Shown one piece after another: positions 16,749 through 25,218 of a stretch of DNA of 64,000 nucleotides (the first letter of the stretch is position 1; the number at the start of each line of letters is the position of its first letter). Under the pieces are notes generated by a model. It was not told the origin of the DNA and searched no databases. It was given only the letters and a program-made list of their open reading frames with translations. The stretch is from Marispirochaeta sp963667435 (lineage in GTDB: Bacteria > Spirochaetota > Spirochaetia > JC444 > Marispirochaetaceae): positions 3,968,001-4,032,000 of the forward strand of contig OY763414.1 of NCBI GenBank assembly GCA_963667435.1. Reading direction: 5' to 3'. The position numbers and the translations under genes are program-made.

Positions 16749-18095
16749 TTATACCTTCACGTGAATTGCTGTCTGCTGCCGCAGTACCAGCAGGGAGATT
16801 GTTCCGGTAACTGCAAAGCTTGCAAGGATGGCGAGAAAAACCCCGTTTACACCAAAGAGGAAAGAGAACAGGTATGCTGAAGGAACCGCTATACCGGCAA
16901 TCTGGATAAGTGAAATTCCGCCGGCAAGAAAAGGCCTGTGATATACATTTAATATTGAAGCTGATATCTGGGAAAAAGCAAGGAAACCGTAGCCGACGGG
17001 AACAATACGCAGATAGGTTGCTGTGGTCTGCCGGACAGTTTCGTTATCGTTGAACAGACCTGCCAGTGCATTGCCGAAGAAGAAAAAACCCGCAGCTATG
17101 CTGAGTCCAAGCCCCATGAGTATCATCTGCATAAAGCGAATCCCCTTATGAACTCTGTCACTGTTTCCCGCTCCCAGATTCTGACCGACAAAAACAGTAG
17201 CGGTAATAGAGAAGGCGTTGATTATGGCAAGGAAAACACTTTCCAGCTTAGCTGCAACTCCATAGCCTGCCACAACCTCGTGGCCGTATTGTGCCAGAAT
17301 GGAGGTAAAAAATGCAGTTCCCAGAGGGCTGATTGCTCTGACTGCAGAGTTTGGCAGTCCTATATGGAAGAGCCTCTTCCAGTAAATCCAGGCTTTTCGT
17401 ATGGACATACCATGGATAGTCAGCAGATCTTCGCGGAATGCCTGAATGAGGATGGATACAATTGCAGATACACCCCGGGAGGCCACAGTGGCAATAGCGG
17501 CTCCCTGTACACCCAACGCGGGAAACGGGCCGATTCCGAATATCAGCAGAGGATCCATAAATACATTGAGCATTGCAGAAGTCATCATTACAAATGCAGG
17601 TGTGAATGTATCCCCCAGACCCCGAAGGATAGAGTCTCCCAGCATGGGAATTACCATAAACCCGGCACCCATAAACCAGACCTGCATATAGGCAGTGATA
17701 TGGGGCATCAACGCATCATCCGCACCCAGTCGCCGGAAGATGGGGTCAATACTGAAATAACCGATCAGGCCCATAACGGCAGAAATGGAAATCCCCAGAG
17801 TGAGGGTGGAGGTGGCAAGCATCTGCTGTTCCTGAAAATTCTGCTGCCCCGCCGCCCGGGAGAAGAGGGCCATGGCGGCAACACCGATGCCGAAAACCAG
17901 GCTGCTGATTACCATCACCACCGGAAAGGTGAATGAGATTGCTGCAAGTTCAACCGCGCCGAGTTTCCCCACAAAGTAGGTGTCTACAATATTGAAGACC
18001 ATCATGCCGAACATGCCTACCATTGAAGGGATGGTTATTCGGATGAGGTTTGTGGGTATATGTCCGCTGAGGATAAGGGTTTTTCTATCTGCCAT
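16749..18095 (-). CDS. MATE-family multidrug/organic cation efflux transporter
   Basis: 448 residues with 12 predicted helices in two similar halves. The N-terminal half shows the MATE pattern (PSMVGMFGMMVFNIVDTYFVGKLG; LGDSILRGLGDTFTP), the second half repeats it (LPNSAVRAISPLGTAFF; GQNLGAGN). MATE transporters export drugs or cationic metabolites in exchange for Na+ or H+. Closest to the NorM/DinF-like bacterial branch by eye; substrate unknown. Confidence 0.9.
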   Translation of the reverse strand: MADRKTLILSGHIPTNLIRITIPSMVGMFGMMVFNIVDTYFVGKLGAVELAAISFTFPVVMVISSLVFGIGVAAMALFSRAAGQQNFQEQQMLATSTLTLGISISAVMGLIGYFSIDPIFRRLGADDALMPHITAYMQVWFMGAGFMVIPMLGDSILRGLGDTFTPAFVMMTSAMLNVFMDPLLIFGIGPFPALGVQGAAIATVASRGVSAIVSILIQAFREDLLTIHGMSIRKAWIYWKRLFHIGLPNSAVRAISPLGTAFFTSILAQYGHEVVAGYGVAAKLESVFLAIINAFSITATVFVGQNLGAGNSDRVHKGIRFMQMILMGLGLSIAAGFFFFGNALAGLFNDNETVRQTTATYLRIVPVGYGFLAFSQISASILNVYHRPFLAGGISLIQIAGIAVPSAYLFSFLFGVNGVFLAILASFAVTGTISLLVLRQQTAIHVKV

Positions 18096-18279
18096 GGGTC
18101 TGTTGTTTTCTGCCTGTTTCTAATTTTTCCGGAGAAATGTCGTGGATAGTAGGATATATAATAGTGAAATATACGGGGATGATCAACTTTCGAAGGTGAG
18201 GGAGAATTGCCGCAGAGTCTCACCCGGGCATGATTTGTCTCACGGATAGTACAGAGCAAACAGAGGAAGAATATTCTGG

Positions 18280-18678
18280 CTAGGATATAACCTCGATTCC
18301 TGCTGTTTCTGCAATGGAACTGAATCTTTTATCCAGTGTAAGCAGTCCGGAACCTGTTCTTCTGGATAATACAAGATAGAACATGTCATAGGCAGGGTGC
18401 TCAAAGCGTATTGATGCATTGAGTACCTCATCAATGAAGTCCTGCATATCTGTATATTCATCCACAAGCCCGACCGAAATCTGAAGGGCTCTCTGAGCCG
18501 TACTTCTGGATAGATACCCTGCTTTCTGGTATTTCCACAGAACATTGGTTATCTCGGCTATGTAGAGATCCGGAGCATACACCTTTCTTGCCGACTCAAT
18601 TATTGAAGAAAATTCAGCAGCATGGCCACGGTTAAGGACTATCTCAATGGCTGCACTTGCATCAATAACGACAGTCAT
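18280..18678 (-). CDS. vapC: PIN-domain toxin VapC
   Basis: 132 residues with the four acidic residues of a PIN ribonuclease: Asp6 (VVIDASAAIE), Glu in APDLYIAEITNVLW, Asp in HPAYDMFYLVLS and Asp in LLTLDKRFS. VapC toxins cut tRNA or rRNA. Its ATG overlaps the stop of the upstream antitoxin (ATGA), the classical antitoxin-first VapBC order. Confidence 0.88.
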   Translation of the reverse strand: MTVVIDASAAIEIVLNRGHAAEFSSIIESARKVYAPDLYIAEITNVLWKYQKAGYLSRSTAQRALQISVGLVDEYTDMQDFIDEVLNASIRFEHPAYDMFYLVLSRRTGSGLLTLDKRFSSIAETAGIEVIS

Positions 18679-18920
18679 CGGTTACGGTCCTCCCGCAGCA
18701 GAATTGCGGGATCCGGCAGATCGTCGGGGGATTCTACAATCAAATCCCTGGCTTCATCAAGAAATGCCCTGCGGCGCTTTCTTTTTTCCGTATCCAGATT
18801 CAGTGCTGCCCGGAGCAGTACAATAGTTTCCTGGGCGATGCTGCGGTTATCCTGCTTTGCAACCCTGGAAAGTTCCTCGTACAAATCTTCGGGAATATCC
18901 CGTACCTGTAATAAGGGCAT
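18675..18920 (-). CDS. vapB: VapB-type antitoxin (FitA/Arc-like)
   Basis: 81 residues. N-terminal ribbon-helix-helix (LLQVRDIPEDLYEELSRVAK, with IAQETIVLL following) as in FitA/Arc antitoxins, then a charged C-terminal tail that would wrap VapC. A clear AAGGAGAT ribosome site lies upstream. It should bind its own promoter with VapC as co-repressor. Confidence 0.85.
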   Translation of the reverse strand: MPLLQVRDIPEDLYEELSRVAKQDNRSIAQETIVLLRAALNLDTEKRKRRRAFLDEARDLIVESPDDLPDPAILLREDRNR

Positions 18921-18983
18921 GCTTTATCTCCTTGTATGCAATTTAACTGCATTGTGCATATTTTATCAAATCTTTTCCCTTGT

Positions 18984-19520
18984 TTAAAGTCCCAGCCCTT
19001 CAACCTTCACCCGGTACTCACCAGCCATCTCCTCTTCATCCAGAGCATTGTAACAAACAAGAAAAAGCACCGTTAAAGCAGGATCATCAGGATTAATGCC
19101 GGCTGCCCGTTCCAGCAATATGAGGGCTTCCTCCGCCTTGTCTGCGTCCAGCAGTTCTTCCGCTTCTTTCATTAGGGATTCAAAGGAGGCCATGCGGGTA
19201 TAGAGAACTTCCAGGGCAGAGGTAAAGTCCACTGTGGTACGGGTTTCTTCATATCCCGGCTTTTTCAGGCTGAGGCTATGCTGACCGGAACTGAGGGGCG
19301 GGGTTACAAAGCGGCCATTCAAATCGGTAAGGGCGGCTTCTTCGCCGTCTATCTCCACCCGGGCACCCTGAACGGGACGCCCCTCATTATCGTAGACCAT
19401 ACCGGTAAGGGGATTTTTCCCGGACTGCAGGGTATCCGGTGTAGAACTGCACGAAGCAGCACAAAACATATATATGAGCAATAGAAAACCTGCAACCTGG
19501 ATGGATCTATTTGGGAACAT
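18984..19520 (-). CDS. Lipoprotein with carboxypeptidase-regulatory-like domain, end of T2SS operon
   Basis: Start placed at ATG 19520 (MFPNRSIQVAGFLLLIYMF), because GGAAGGAGT lies 5 nt upstream and the lipobox CAASC follows directly. About 178 residues. The mature part has a beta-sandwich like the carboxypeptidase regulatory domain (LTGMVYDNEGRPVQGARVEI...DLNGRF) and a C-terminal helical repeat (AEELLDADKAEEALILLERA) like a TPR. It overlaps the previous gene by 14 nt, so it belongs to the secretion operon. A pilotin or secretin-assembly role is possible but unproven. Confidence 0.7.
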   Translation of the reverse strand: MFPNRSIQVAGFLLLIYMFCAASCSSTPDTLQSGKNPLTGMVYDNEGRPVQGARVEIDGEEAALTDLNGRFVTPPLSSGQHSLSLKKPGYEETRTTVDFTSALEVLYTRMASFESLMKEAEELLDADKAEEALILLERAAGINPDDPALTVLFLVCYNALDEEEMAGEYRVKVEGLGL

Positions 19521-20001
19521 GGATACTCCTTCCGTTATATTCAATGGTAAGTGATTCAGTACTGTTTCGGGTAAGGATAAACTCTTCTTCACTATCCGGC
19601 AGCCGCAAAAGGCGCTCCGGTGTTCCTGCCATACAGAAAATTACAGGTTCACCATTAATAACTGCTTCTCCCAGAAAGCGTACCTTCGGAAGCGGGGGGA
19701 GGTGCTGTTCTGGTACAGGTTCCGGAATCTCCGGGGAGGCTTCGGTTTGCATTATCGGAAGTGCTTTTGACTTCGGCTGTGTTTTTACCACAAACAGCGC
19801 TGCAACTTCCGACATTGAGGCTGCTGCATGGACAGGGTGGACCGGTGACGGGATTGTGTTTTGTTTTTCCGGACCGGCGGCGGCCCGTGGATTTTGTAAG
19901 GCTGGTTGAGAGGCTGCGGCTTGTGGCAGCGGAATAAATGTCGCGGTGAGCAGGAGTAATGCAGTGGAAAATATGGTTGTGAAAAGAGAGATTTTCTTCA
20001 T
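19507..20001 (-). CDS. Exported type II secretion accessory protein (GspC/PilP-like position)
   Basis: 164 residues: signal peptide (MKKISLFTTIFSTALLLLTA), a Pro/Ala-rich linker, and a small C-terminal domain (~108-164; KVRFLGEAVINGEPVIFCM) ending in IHVPK. The linker-plus-small-beta-domain plan recalls PilP and the HR domain of GspC, which dock on the secretin N0 domain. No gspC is otherwise present in the operon, so it may fill that role; this is inference from position and plan. Overlaps its neighbours by 4 and 14 nt. Confidence 0.55.
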   Translation of the reverse strand: MKKISLFTTIFSTALLLLTATFIPLPQAAASQPALQNPRAAAGPEKQNTIPSPVHPVHAAASMSEVAALFVVKTQPKSKALPIMQTEASPEIPEPVPEQHLPPLPKVRFLGEAVINGEPVIFCMAGTPERLLRLPDSEEEFILTRNSTESLTIEYNGRSIHVPK

Positions 20002-20615
20002 TGCCGTATCTCCCTGTTTTTCTGGTCTTTATCTTTCTGTTCCTTTTCTTCCTCAGAATCTGATTCGCGGAGGGAGAGATTATGCAGGTCGAACTGGATA
20101 TCAAGCTCCCCGGGCCGGCTGCTGCCGGTAAGGTGGAGGCCGGAAAACTGCCAGGCAGCATGGCTGTGTGAAATATCGGCCAACAGGCGGATAACATTCT
20201 CCGGGCTACCGCTGCCGGTAAAGGTGAAGCCCGATTCAGACAGCGGCCGGTAGCGTCTTACGGTAATGGAGTATCGACCCGTAAGCTCAAGGAGCTCTTC
20301 TCCGAAGCCGTAGCTGCCGGAGTTTTCTTCACTGGTGAAGGCATCAAGCTTTTCTTTTAACCGCTCAGCGTTTTGTTCCAGACCTTCAAGAGAGTTCCTT
20401 TCTGAACTGTTCTCTGTGTTGCTATTTATATAAGTTGTGTTAAAAGATGCTTTCTGCAGAAGCGCTGTTTTCTGTTCTATCTCCCTGTTCAAGGAGGTAT
20501 ACTGCTCGATCCATCTGGAAACTGAAAGAATGGATGCTGCTGCAAGCAGGCTTATCAGCAAAATGCTCAGAAGTTTTAACTCCCGGGGAGATAATCTGAC
20601 GGATGATATTCTCAT
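19998..20615 (-). CDS. gspM: GspM/PilO-like inner-membrane platform protein
   Basis: 205 residues. Short cytoplasmic N-terminus, one transmembrane helix (~15-33; LLSILLISLLAAASILSVS), a coiled-coil stretch (LEQNAERLKEKLDAF) and a periplasmic ferredoxin-like domain (~100-185). This plan is shared by GspM and PilO. The C-terminus is highly charged (SDSEEEKEQKDKDQKNREI). ATGA overlaps on both sides fix it in the operon. Sequence similarity alone would not identify it; position after the GspL-like gene does. Confidence 0.65.
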   Translation of the reverse strand: MRISSVRLSPRELKLLSILLISLLAAASILSVSRWIEQYTSLNREIEQKTALLQKASFNTTYINSNTENSSERNSLEGLEQNAERLKEKLDAFTSEENSGSYGFGEELLELTGRYSITVRRYRPLSESGFTFTGSGSPENVIRLLADISHSHAAWQFSGLHLTGSSRPGELDIQFDLHNLSLRESDSEEEKEQKDKDQKNREIRQ

Positions 20616-21646
20616 TCAGCTTCCCCCTCTAATAAAGAGGGATTCAATAAGTCCAGCCCGGGCATAAAGCGGCAGATAATGCGGTACCGCGGCAGTTCGC
20701 CGGGGCTTGATACTCTGATTTCCTGAAGCTCCGTTTCAGTAAAATGGGGGTTCCGGCTTAAGGCTTCTCCGAGTTTCAACGCATCCGGACCTGCAAGCTC
20801 GAGACTGAAGAGATTTTCCGTAGAGGAGAGAGCTATAATCCCGGTCTGTTGCGGCAGGTGGAGTGTTATAGTGTTAAGAAAAAGCCAGGGATCCGTGGCA
20901 GGATCCCGCTGAAGCAGGGCAATTTTATCTTCAATGGTCTCGATTTGCGACAGCAGCAGGGCTCTCCGGTTTATTCGTTCCCCCTGAAGCCCTATGGCAC
21001 GGGAGAGTTCCCGGGACCGGGTTTCCATGGATGCAAGAACTCTGTGACCATAAACGGTTCCTGCCAGGAGCAGTATGAGAAAAATAAAGCTTACTTTCAG
21101 CAGGGCCGGTGGTGATTTTTTCTTACCCTCTGAAAAAAATGGAATGAATGCCCCACGGTACCCCCGTCGGACAGCTTTCCCCTGAGGGGAAGGGCTTAAG
21201 CTCCATTCCCGAATTGTCCTGAAATCATCCGGTTGTTCCCTCCGGTATTCCCATTGTCCTTCATCTGTGCATTTCAACGTGTCGGTAACACCGGAACTGC
21301 TGATAAGGCTGAGAGATTCTCCGGGATCAAGATGGTCAGTGTCCAACAGGTGGAAGAGGGGCACATAGGGGCTTTTTCCGGGATGAGCACGGCGGAATTC
21401 TTCAAGTACAATTTTCTCTGCTACCAGAACAAGCAGGTCAGTCCGGTTCGGGTTCTTTTTCCCCGATTTTAAGATACGAAAATCCTGGCAGATTGCTTCC
21501 ATGGAACCGGGATAGACTGTGGGAAGACGGAACTCAAGTGCTGCCGCCGCTTCCTTCCTGTTCAGATCCGGAAAGCTCAGAAGATAATAGCGACATCCTT
21601 CCCGGGGAAGAAGGGCTGTGTCTGCAGGCATTTGTATATTTACCAT
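20612..21646 (-). CDS. gspL: GspL/PilN-like inner-membrane platform protein
   Basis: 344 residues. A cytoplasmic N-terminal domain (~1-180) with the actin-like character of GspL, one transmembrane helix (~185-203; LLKVSFIFLILLLAGTVYG), a coiled coil (~210-245) and a periplasmic domain with the PilN-like segment (WLFLNTITLHLPQQTGIIAL). GspL links the GspE ATPase to the periplasmic parts. It overlaps the gspK stop (CCATGGTAA) and the gspM start (ATGA). Confidence 0.68.
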   Translation of the reverse strand: MVNIQMPADTALLPREGCRYYLLSFPDLNRKEAAAALEFRLPTVYPGSMEAICQDFRILKSGKKNPNRTDLLVLVAEKIVLEEFRRAHPGKSPYVPLFHLLDTDHLDPGESLSLISSSGVTDTLKCTDEGQWEYRREQPDDFRTIREWSLSPSPQGKAVRRGYRGAFIPFFSEGKKKSPPALLKVSFIFLILLLAGTVYGHRVLASMETRSRELSRAIGLQGERINRRALLLSQIETIEDKIALLQRDPATDPWLFLNTITLHLPQQTGIIALSSTENLFSLELAGPDALKLGEALSRNPHFTETELQEIRVSSPGELPRYRIICRFMPGLDLLNPSLLEGEAE

Positions 21647-22731
21647 GGCAGCTCCTCCCTGATTATCCGGTACTGCCGCTCTTTTTCGCCGGACATACCC
21701 CGGGTGTCCGGGATGCGGGCAACCTCCCTGATAATACTTAAGGTTTCACCCTGTATGCTGATGCGCCAGAACAGGGTGGTATTGCCAAGCCAGGCAAACA
21801 GGCGGTTTTCTTCTTTCAGGCGTTTTTCTGTTGCTGTCGCATCGGAGTCGACCTTTATGGGAATGAGGTCGATAATCTCCTCACCACTGAGTCCCCGGCT
21901 GTCTCTTAACGAGATCAGCAATTCGGCAGTTCCTGCTGGATCGGCAACTTTATAGGCAGGATATGCAAGGAGCTGTTTCAGTACCCACTCCGGGGCAAAA
22001 TGGAGGTTGATTTCCGGAAAGGCGTGTATTGCAGGATAAACTTGTGAGAAGTGCTGTATACCGATAAACTCTTCAAGCTTTTCCGGTGTTACAAGCTCCA
22101 GGTTTTTCCGCTTTTCCCTTACTTTTTCGTGAAAAAGTTCAGCAGCCGTTTCATCTCCGGTAATCTCCGCAAATACCGCCTCCAGGCTAAACTCGTCAGC
22201 GGTATTTATGTTCCATCCTCCGGTGCAGGTAGCATACCGGGATAAAAACTCTTCCTCAAAATACTCTTTCCAGCGCAGCAGCGGGTCAAGACCGAATCCT
22301 CTGTCTGCCCGGTCCTGCTGAAAGGCATCCGCCCCGGTTCCGGAAAGCATGTAATTGTTTACCATGGTTTCGGTGATCATCTTCTTATTCAGAGAGTTAA
22401 GGTTGAAGCGGCTGGAGATATCTTCCAAAAGAATGGTGAAGCCCGTCTCCTCTTCTATTCCGGTTATTCCTGCAAAGAAGGAGCTTCCCTGCCAGTCGGG
22501 AGCATCAGGTTCCTCTTCTGTCAGAAGGGTAAGAACTCTGTCTGCTGCCTCCTGCAGCTTGAGAACTCGATCGGTGGAGCGATTGAATGCACGCAGCTGA
22601 TTTTTCCCGGCCATGGAAAGACTCGCCACAGACAATGTAAGGAAACAGGCCAGGGCAAGTACCAGTACTGCCGTCAGGGTTATGGCTCCTTCTTCCTTTT
22701 TGTAAGCGGCGTCTTTAGTCTGTTTAGCCAT
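21640..22731 (-). CDS. gspK: Type II secretion minor pseudopilin GspK
   Basis: Start at ATG 22731 (MAKQTKDAAYKKEEGAITLTAVLV): it overlaps the gspJ stop and gives a normal prepilin leader ending KKEEG before a hydrophobic helix (AITLTAVLVLALACFL). About 363 residues. The large globular domain holds GspK features: ISSRFNLNSLNKK, WNINTADEFSLEAVFAEITG, and DLIPIKV. GspK caps the pseudopilus tip with GspI and GspJ. The upstream 31 residues of the longer frame look non-coding. Confidence 0.85.
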   Translation of the reverse strand: MAKQTKDAAYKKEEGAITLTAVLVLALACFLTLSVASLSMAGKNQLRAFNRSTDRVLKLQEAADRVLTLLTEEEPDAPDWQGSSFFAGITGIEEETGFTILLEDISSRFNLNSLNKKMITETMVNNYMLSGTGADAFQQDRADRGFGLDPLLRWKEYFEEEFLSRYATCTGGWNINTADEFSLEAVFAEITGDETAAELFHEKVREKRKNLELVTPEKLEEFIGIQHFSQVYPAIHAFPEINLHFAPEWVLKQLLAYPAYKVADPAGTAELLISLRDSRGLSGEEIIDLIPIKVDSDATATEKRLKEENRLFAWLGNTTLFWRISIQGETLSIIREVARIPDTRGMSGEKERQYRIIREELPW

Positions 22732-23320
22732 CGGTTTCCCCGAAGATTGATCTGCTGCTCCAGCAGCCGTTAATGCGTATGGAGTCTTCAGCTGATTCAA
22801 GAAGCAGCTGAACTCCGAAACCACTGCCGGATTCCAGGGCGGTAAACCGTGGTGAGAAGGATTCAGGAATCTTGTATTTTCTCTCTATGCCGTAAGTTTT
22901 TATAATCAGCTGACTTCCCCTGTCTGATTTAACTAAGACCATATACAGTTGCTGCTCATCACTGGTTTCCGGAGAGACAGCTTTAACTGTTACTTCCTCT
23001 GGAGACAGACGTATGAGGGGTGAGTCTTCCTTCGGCAGCCACCAGGCTAGTCTTACCTCGCCGCAGGCCCGGCGGAACTCTGTATCTATCACACCAAGGG
23101 CAGCAGAATCCCTGGATGAGGCGATTATTTTTCCCGGTGCTTTAAAAAGGGCTCCTGCGAAGAGTGTGGATGCTGAAGCCAGAACTGTAAGAATTAAAAG
23201 CGCAATAAGGGTTTCCATATAACTGAATCCTGCTTCGCTTTCTTTTACAGAGCCACTGTCTTTAGTGGTTTTGGGTGCTTTTGCTGCTTGTACTACTTTG
23301 AAGGATTGGACCGTTTTCAT
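22724..23320 (-). CDS. gspJ: Type II secretion minor pseudopilin GspJ-like
   Basis: 198 residues. A long leader (~30 residues, basic) ends at the prepilin peptidase site AG/FSYMETLIALLILTVL with Glu at +5, followed by a globular domain. Its order (after the short gspI-like gene, before gspK) and size point to GspJ. The unusually long, Lys/Ala-rich leader is shared with the gspG product of this operon. Confidence 0.75.
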   Translation of the reverse strand: MKTVQSFKVVQAAKAPKTTKDSGSVKESEAGFSYMETLIALLILTVLASASTLFAGALFKAPGKIIASSRDSAALGVIDTEFRRACGEVRLAWWLPKEDSPLIRLSPEEVTVKAVSPETSDEQQLYMVLVKSDRGSQLIIKTYGIERKYKIPESFSPRFTALESGSGFGVQLLLESAEDSIRINGCWSSRSIFGETDG

Positions 23321-23325
23321 CGTGT

Positions 23326-23511
23326 TTAAATTCCGGAAATTCCCCGGCTAATCTGATTGCGGGTTTCGATTCCTGCTCTGAGGAGTTCCGGCTGTGCGGC
23401 GGTTTCCTTCATGGCCCTGCTGAGAAGTCCGCCGGCAGCCCCTGCAAGCAGTGTGAGCATAAGCAGGGCAATAAGTACTTCCAAAAGCGCATAGCCGTCA
23501 TCACTTCGCAT
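23326..23511 (-). CDS. Short minor pseudopilin, GspI-like
   Basis: Only 61 residues: leader MRSDDG, cleavage before YALLEVLIALLMLTLL with Glu at +5, then a short helix (ETAAQPELLRAGIETRNQIS). GspI proteins are normally about 120 residues, so the globular part is nearly missing. The frame starts on the last base of the gspG stop (TGATG), and order G-I-J-K supports the assignment. It may be a helix-only pseudopilin. Confidence 0.65.
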   Translation of the reverse strand: MRSDDGYALLEVLIALLMLTLLAGAAGGLLSRAMKETAAQPELLRAGIETRNQISRGISGI

Positions 23512-24008
23512 CAGTTACTCCAGCTGGTAATGTCCCGGTCTTCGCCGTCTCCTCCCTCAGCTCCGTCGGCACCGTAGCTGCTGATACCGTAGGGTAGACC
23601 GTCGGGTCCCGGAACGGTGTAGATATAGGGAGAGCCCCAGGGATCATTAACCACCTTCTTTTCCATATACGGTCCTGCCCAGTTGTCGGGGATAGGGGAC
23701 GATGAGGGTTTTGCGTACAGTGCCTCAAGGCCCTGATCGGCTGTGGGGTATCTGCCGCAGTCAAAGAGATAAGCATTAAGGGCCAGGTTTACCGCCTCTA
23801 TCTGGTTGCGGGCAGCGGCGGTTTTTGCCTTGCCTATGTAGCGGTATCCCATAAATCCCACCGTGGTGGAGAGGGTCAGAACAATGGCAAGTACAATTAT
23901 GGTCTCTATAAAGGTCCAGCCTTCTTCGCCTTTTTTCTGAGCTTTTGCTGCTTTCTGAGCATTTACCGCCCTTTGTTTCTTATGGTTCTTGTTCTGCTTG
24001 TTTTTCAT
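23511..24008 (-). CDS. gspG: Type II secretion major pseudopilin GspG
   Basis: 165 residues from ATG 24008 (chosen because GAGG lies 6 nt upstream; ATG 24011 and TTG 24020 are also in frame). Long basic leader, cleavage at EEG/WTFIETIIVLAIVLTL with Glu at +5. The globular domain has the GspG hallmarks CGRYPTADQGLEALYAKP, WAGPYMEKKVVNDPWG and YGISSYGADGAEGGDGEDRD, the last being the Ca2+-binding loop. It forms the pseudopilus shaft that pushes substrates through the secretin. Confidence 0.93.
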   Translation of the reverse strand: MKNKQNKNHKKQRAVNAQKAAKAQKKGEEGWTFIETIIVLAIVLTLSTTVGFMGYRYIGKAKTAAARNQIEAVNLALNAYLFDCGRYPTADQGLEALYAKPSSSPIPDNWAGPYMEKKVVNDPWGSPYIYTVPGPDGLPYGISSYGADGAEGGDGEDRDITSWSN

Positions 24009-24016
24009 CATGTTCC

Positions 24017-25216
24017 TCAAAAAAGATTTCCGAACCCCGAAAGAAGGGGCAGGACAAAGATGACAATGCCTGCCAGAAGCAGCAGGCCCGTTACAATTAT
24101 CATTACAGGTTCCGCAAGACCGGTTATACGGACGAGCAGGGTCTCAAACTCCCCCTGATACCATGTTTTCAAGCCTGAAAATACCTCTTCCACCCTGCCG
24201 GTCCGCTCTCCCAGGGTCAGCCAGCGGACCAGTCGCGGGGGAAACACTCCGGTTGAGCGGAAGGCTTCGGACGGCCGTTCTCCCTGAACAACCTTTTCTC
24301 TGGCAGCACGCAGTCCCCCGGAGAGGGCCAGGTTACCGGTAACCGGTGCTGCCTGCTCAAGGGCATCTTCAAGACTGATCCCCGCACCGGTAAGCACCTC
24401 CAGGGCAAATACGATATTTACCGTCTCCTGCAGGGTTATAAGCGGTCCGATGAGAGGCAGGGTTACCATAAGTCTGTCACTTCTCAGTCTGAACTGCCGG
24501 GATGTGCGGCGGAACAGTATAAACAGCAGAACGGAGAGAATTGTTCCCCCGGCTATAATTCCGCCGACAACCATGCTCAAGCGCATGCGGAGTTCCATTG
24601 CACTGGTCATCTCCGGTGTACTGCCGAAGCCTGAGAGAATCTCACCCATCTTCGGTACCACCACAATCATCAGAACAAGAATGCCTATAAGTACTGCGCT
24701 TAATACCAGGGAAGGGTAGAGCATGGCATTCAGCAGTTTATCCCGCATCTCTTTGCGGCTTTTCAGGTAAGAGGCCATGGCAGGCAGGATTGAGGAGATG
24801 GAACCGGTGCGCTCACCGATTTTTATCAGCCCAGAGTATATGGATGGAAAGTTTTCCGCTTCCGTCGCCGCGGAGAATGAGTCTCCCCGATCCAGTGCTG
24901 CTGCAAGGGATGCAACTATTCTGCCGCTTCTTTTTCGAGAATCGGGAAAGAGGGTTCCTGCAATTTCCAGGCTTTCCCGAATATCCAGGCCGGACTGTGC
25001 CAGCAGCGACAATGTCTGGGTAAGTTCAAGCACAAATGAGGAAGACGCTTTACTGCCTTTCCCGGAGGAAGTTTCTTTCAAAGATATGAGTATGGAGCCG
25101 TCTTTTGTTGCCAATGCCGCCGCTGCGGAACGGGATTCCGCAGCGATTGTGCGGGTAAGGCGTTTGTCTTGCAGGTCGGCAGAGTTTGTGAGGGTGCGGG
25201 CACGATAAAGAGGCAT
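24017..25216 (-). CDS. gspF: Type II secretion inner-membrane protein GspF
   Basis: 399 residues. Two T2SF domains (~70-190 and ~270-390) with three transmembrane helices (~170-190, ~215-238, ~370-392). Typical segments: FVLELTQTLSLLAQSGLDI, LLNAMLYPSLVL, and EPVMIIVTGLLLLAGIVIFV near the end. GspF forms the membrane platform with GspE, GspL and GspM. It starts 2 nt after the gspE stop. Confidence 0.92.
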   Translation of the reverse strand: MPLYRARTLTNSADLQDKRLTRTIAAESRSAAAALATKDGSILISLKETSSGKGSKASSSFVLELTQTLSLLAQSGLDIRESLEIAGTLFPDSRKRSGRIVASLAAALDRGDSFSAATEAENFPSIYSGLIKIGERTGSISSILPAMASYLKSRKEMRDKLLNAMLYPSLVLSAVLIGILVLMIVVVPKMGEILSGFGSTPEMTSAMELRMRLSMVVGGIIAGGTILSVLLFILFRRTSRQFRLRSDRLMVTLPLIGPLITLQETVNIVFALEVLTGAGISLEDALEQAAPVTGNLALSGGLRAAREKVVQGERPSEAFRSTGVFPPRLVRWLTLGERTGRVEEVFSGLKTWYQGEFETLLVRITGLAEPVMIIVTGLLLLAGIVIFVLPLLSGFGNLF

Positions 25217-25218
25217 GG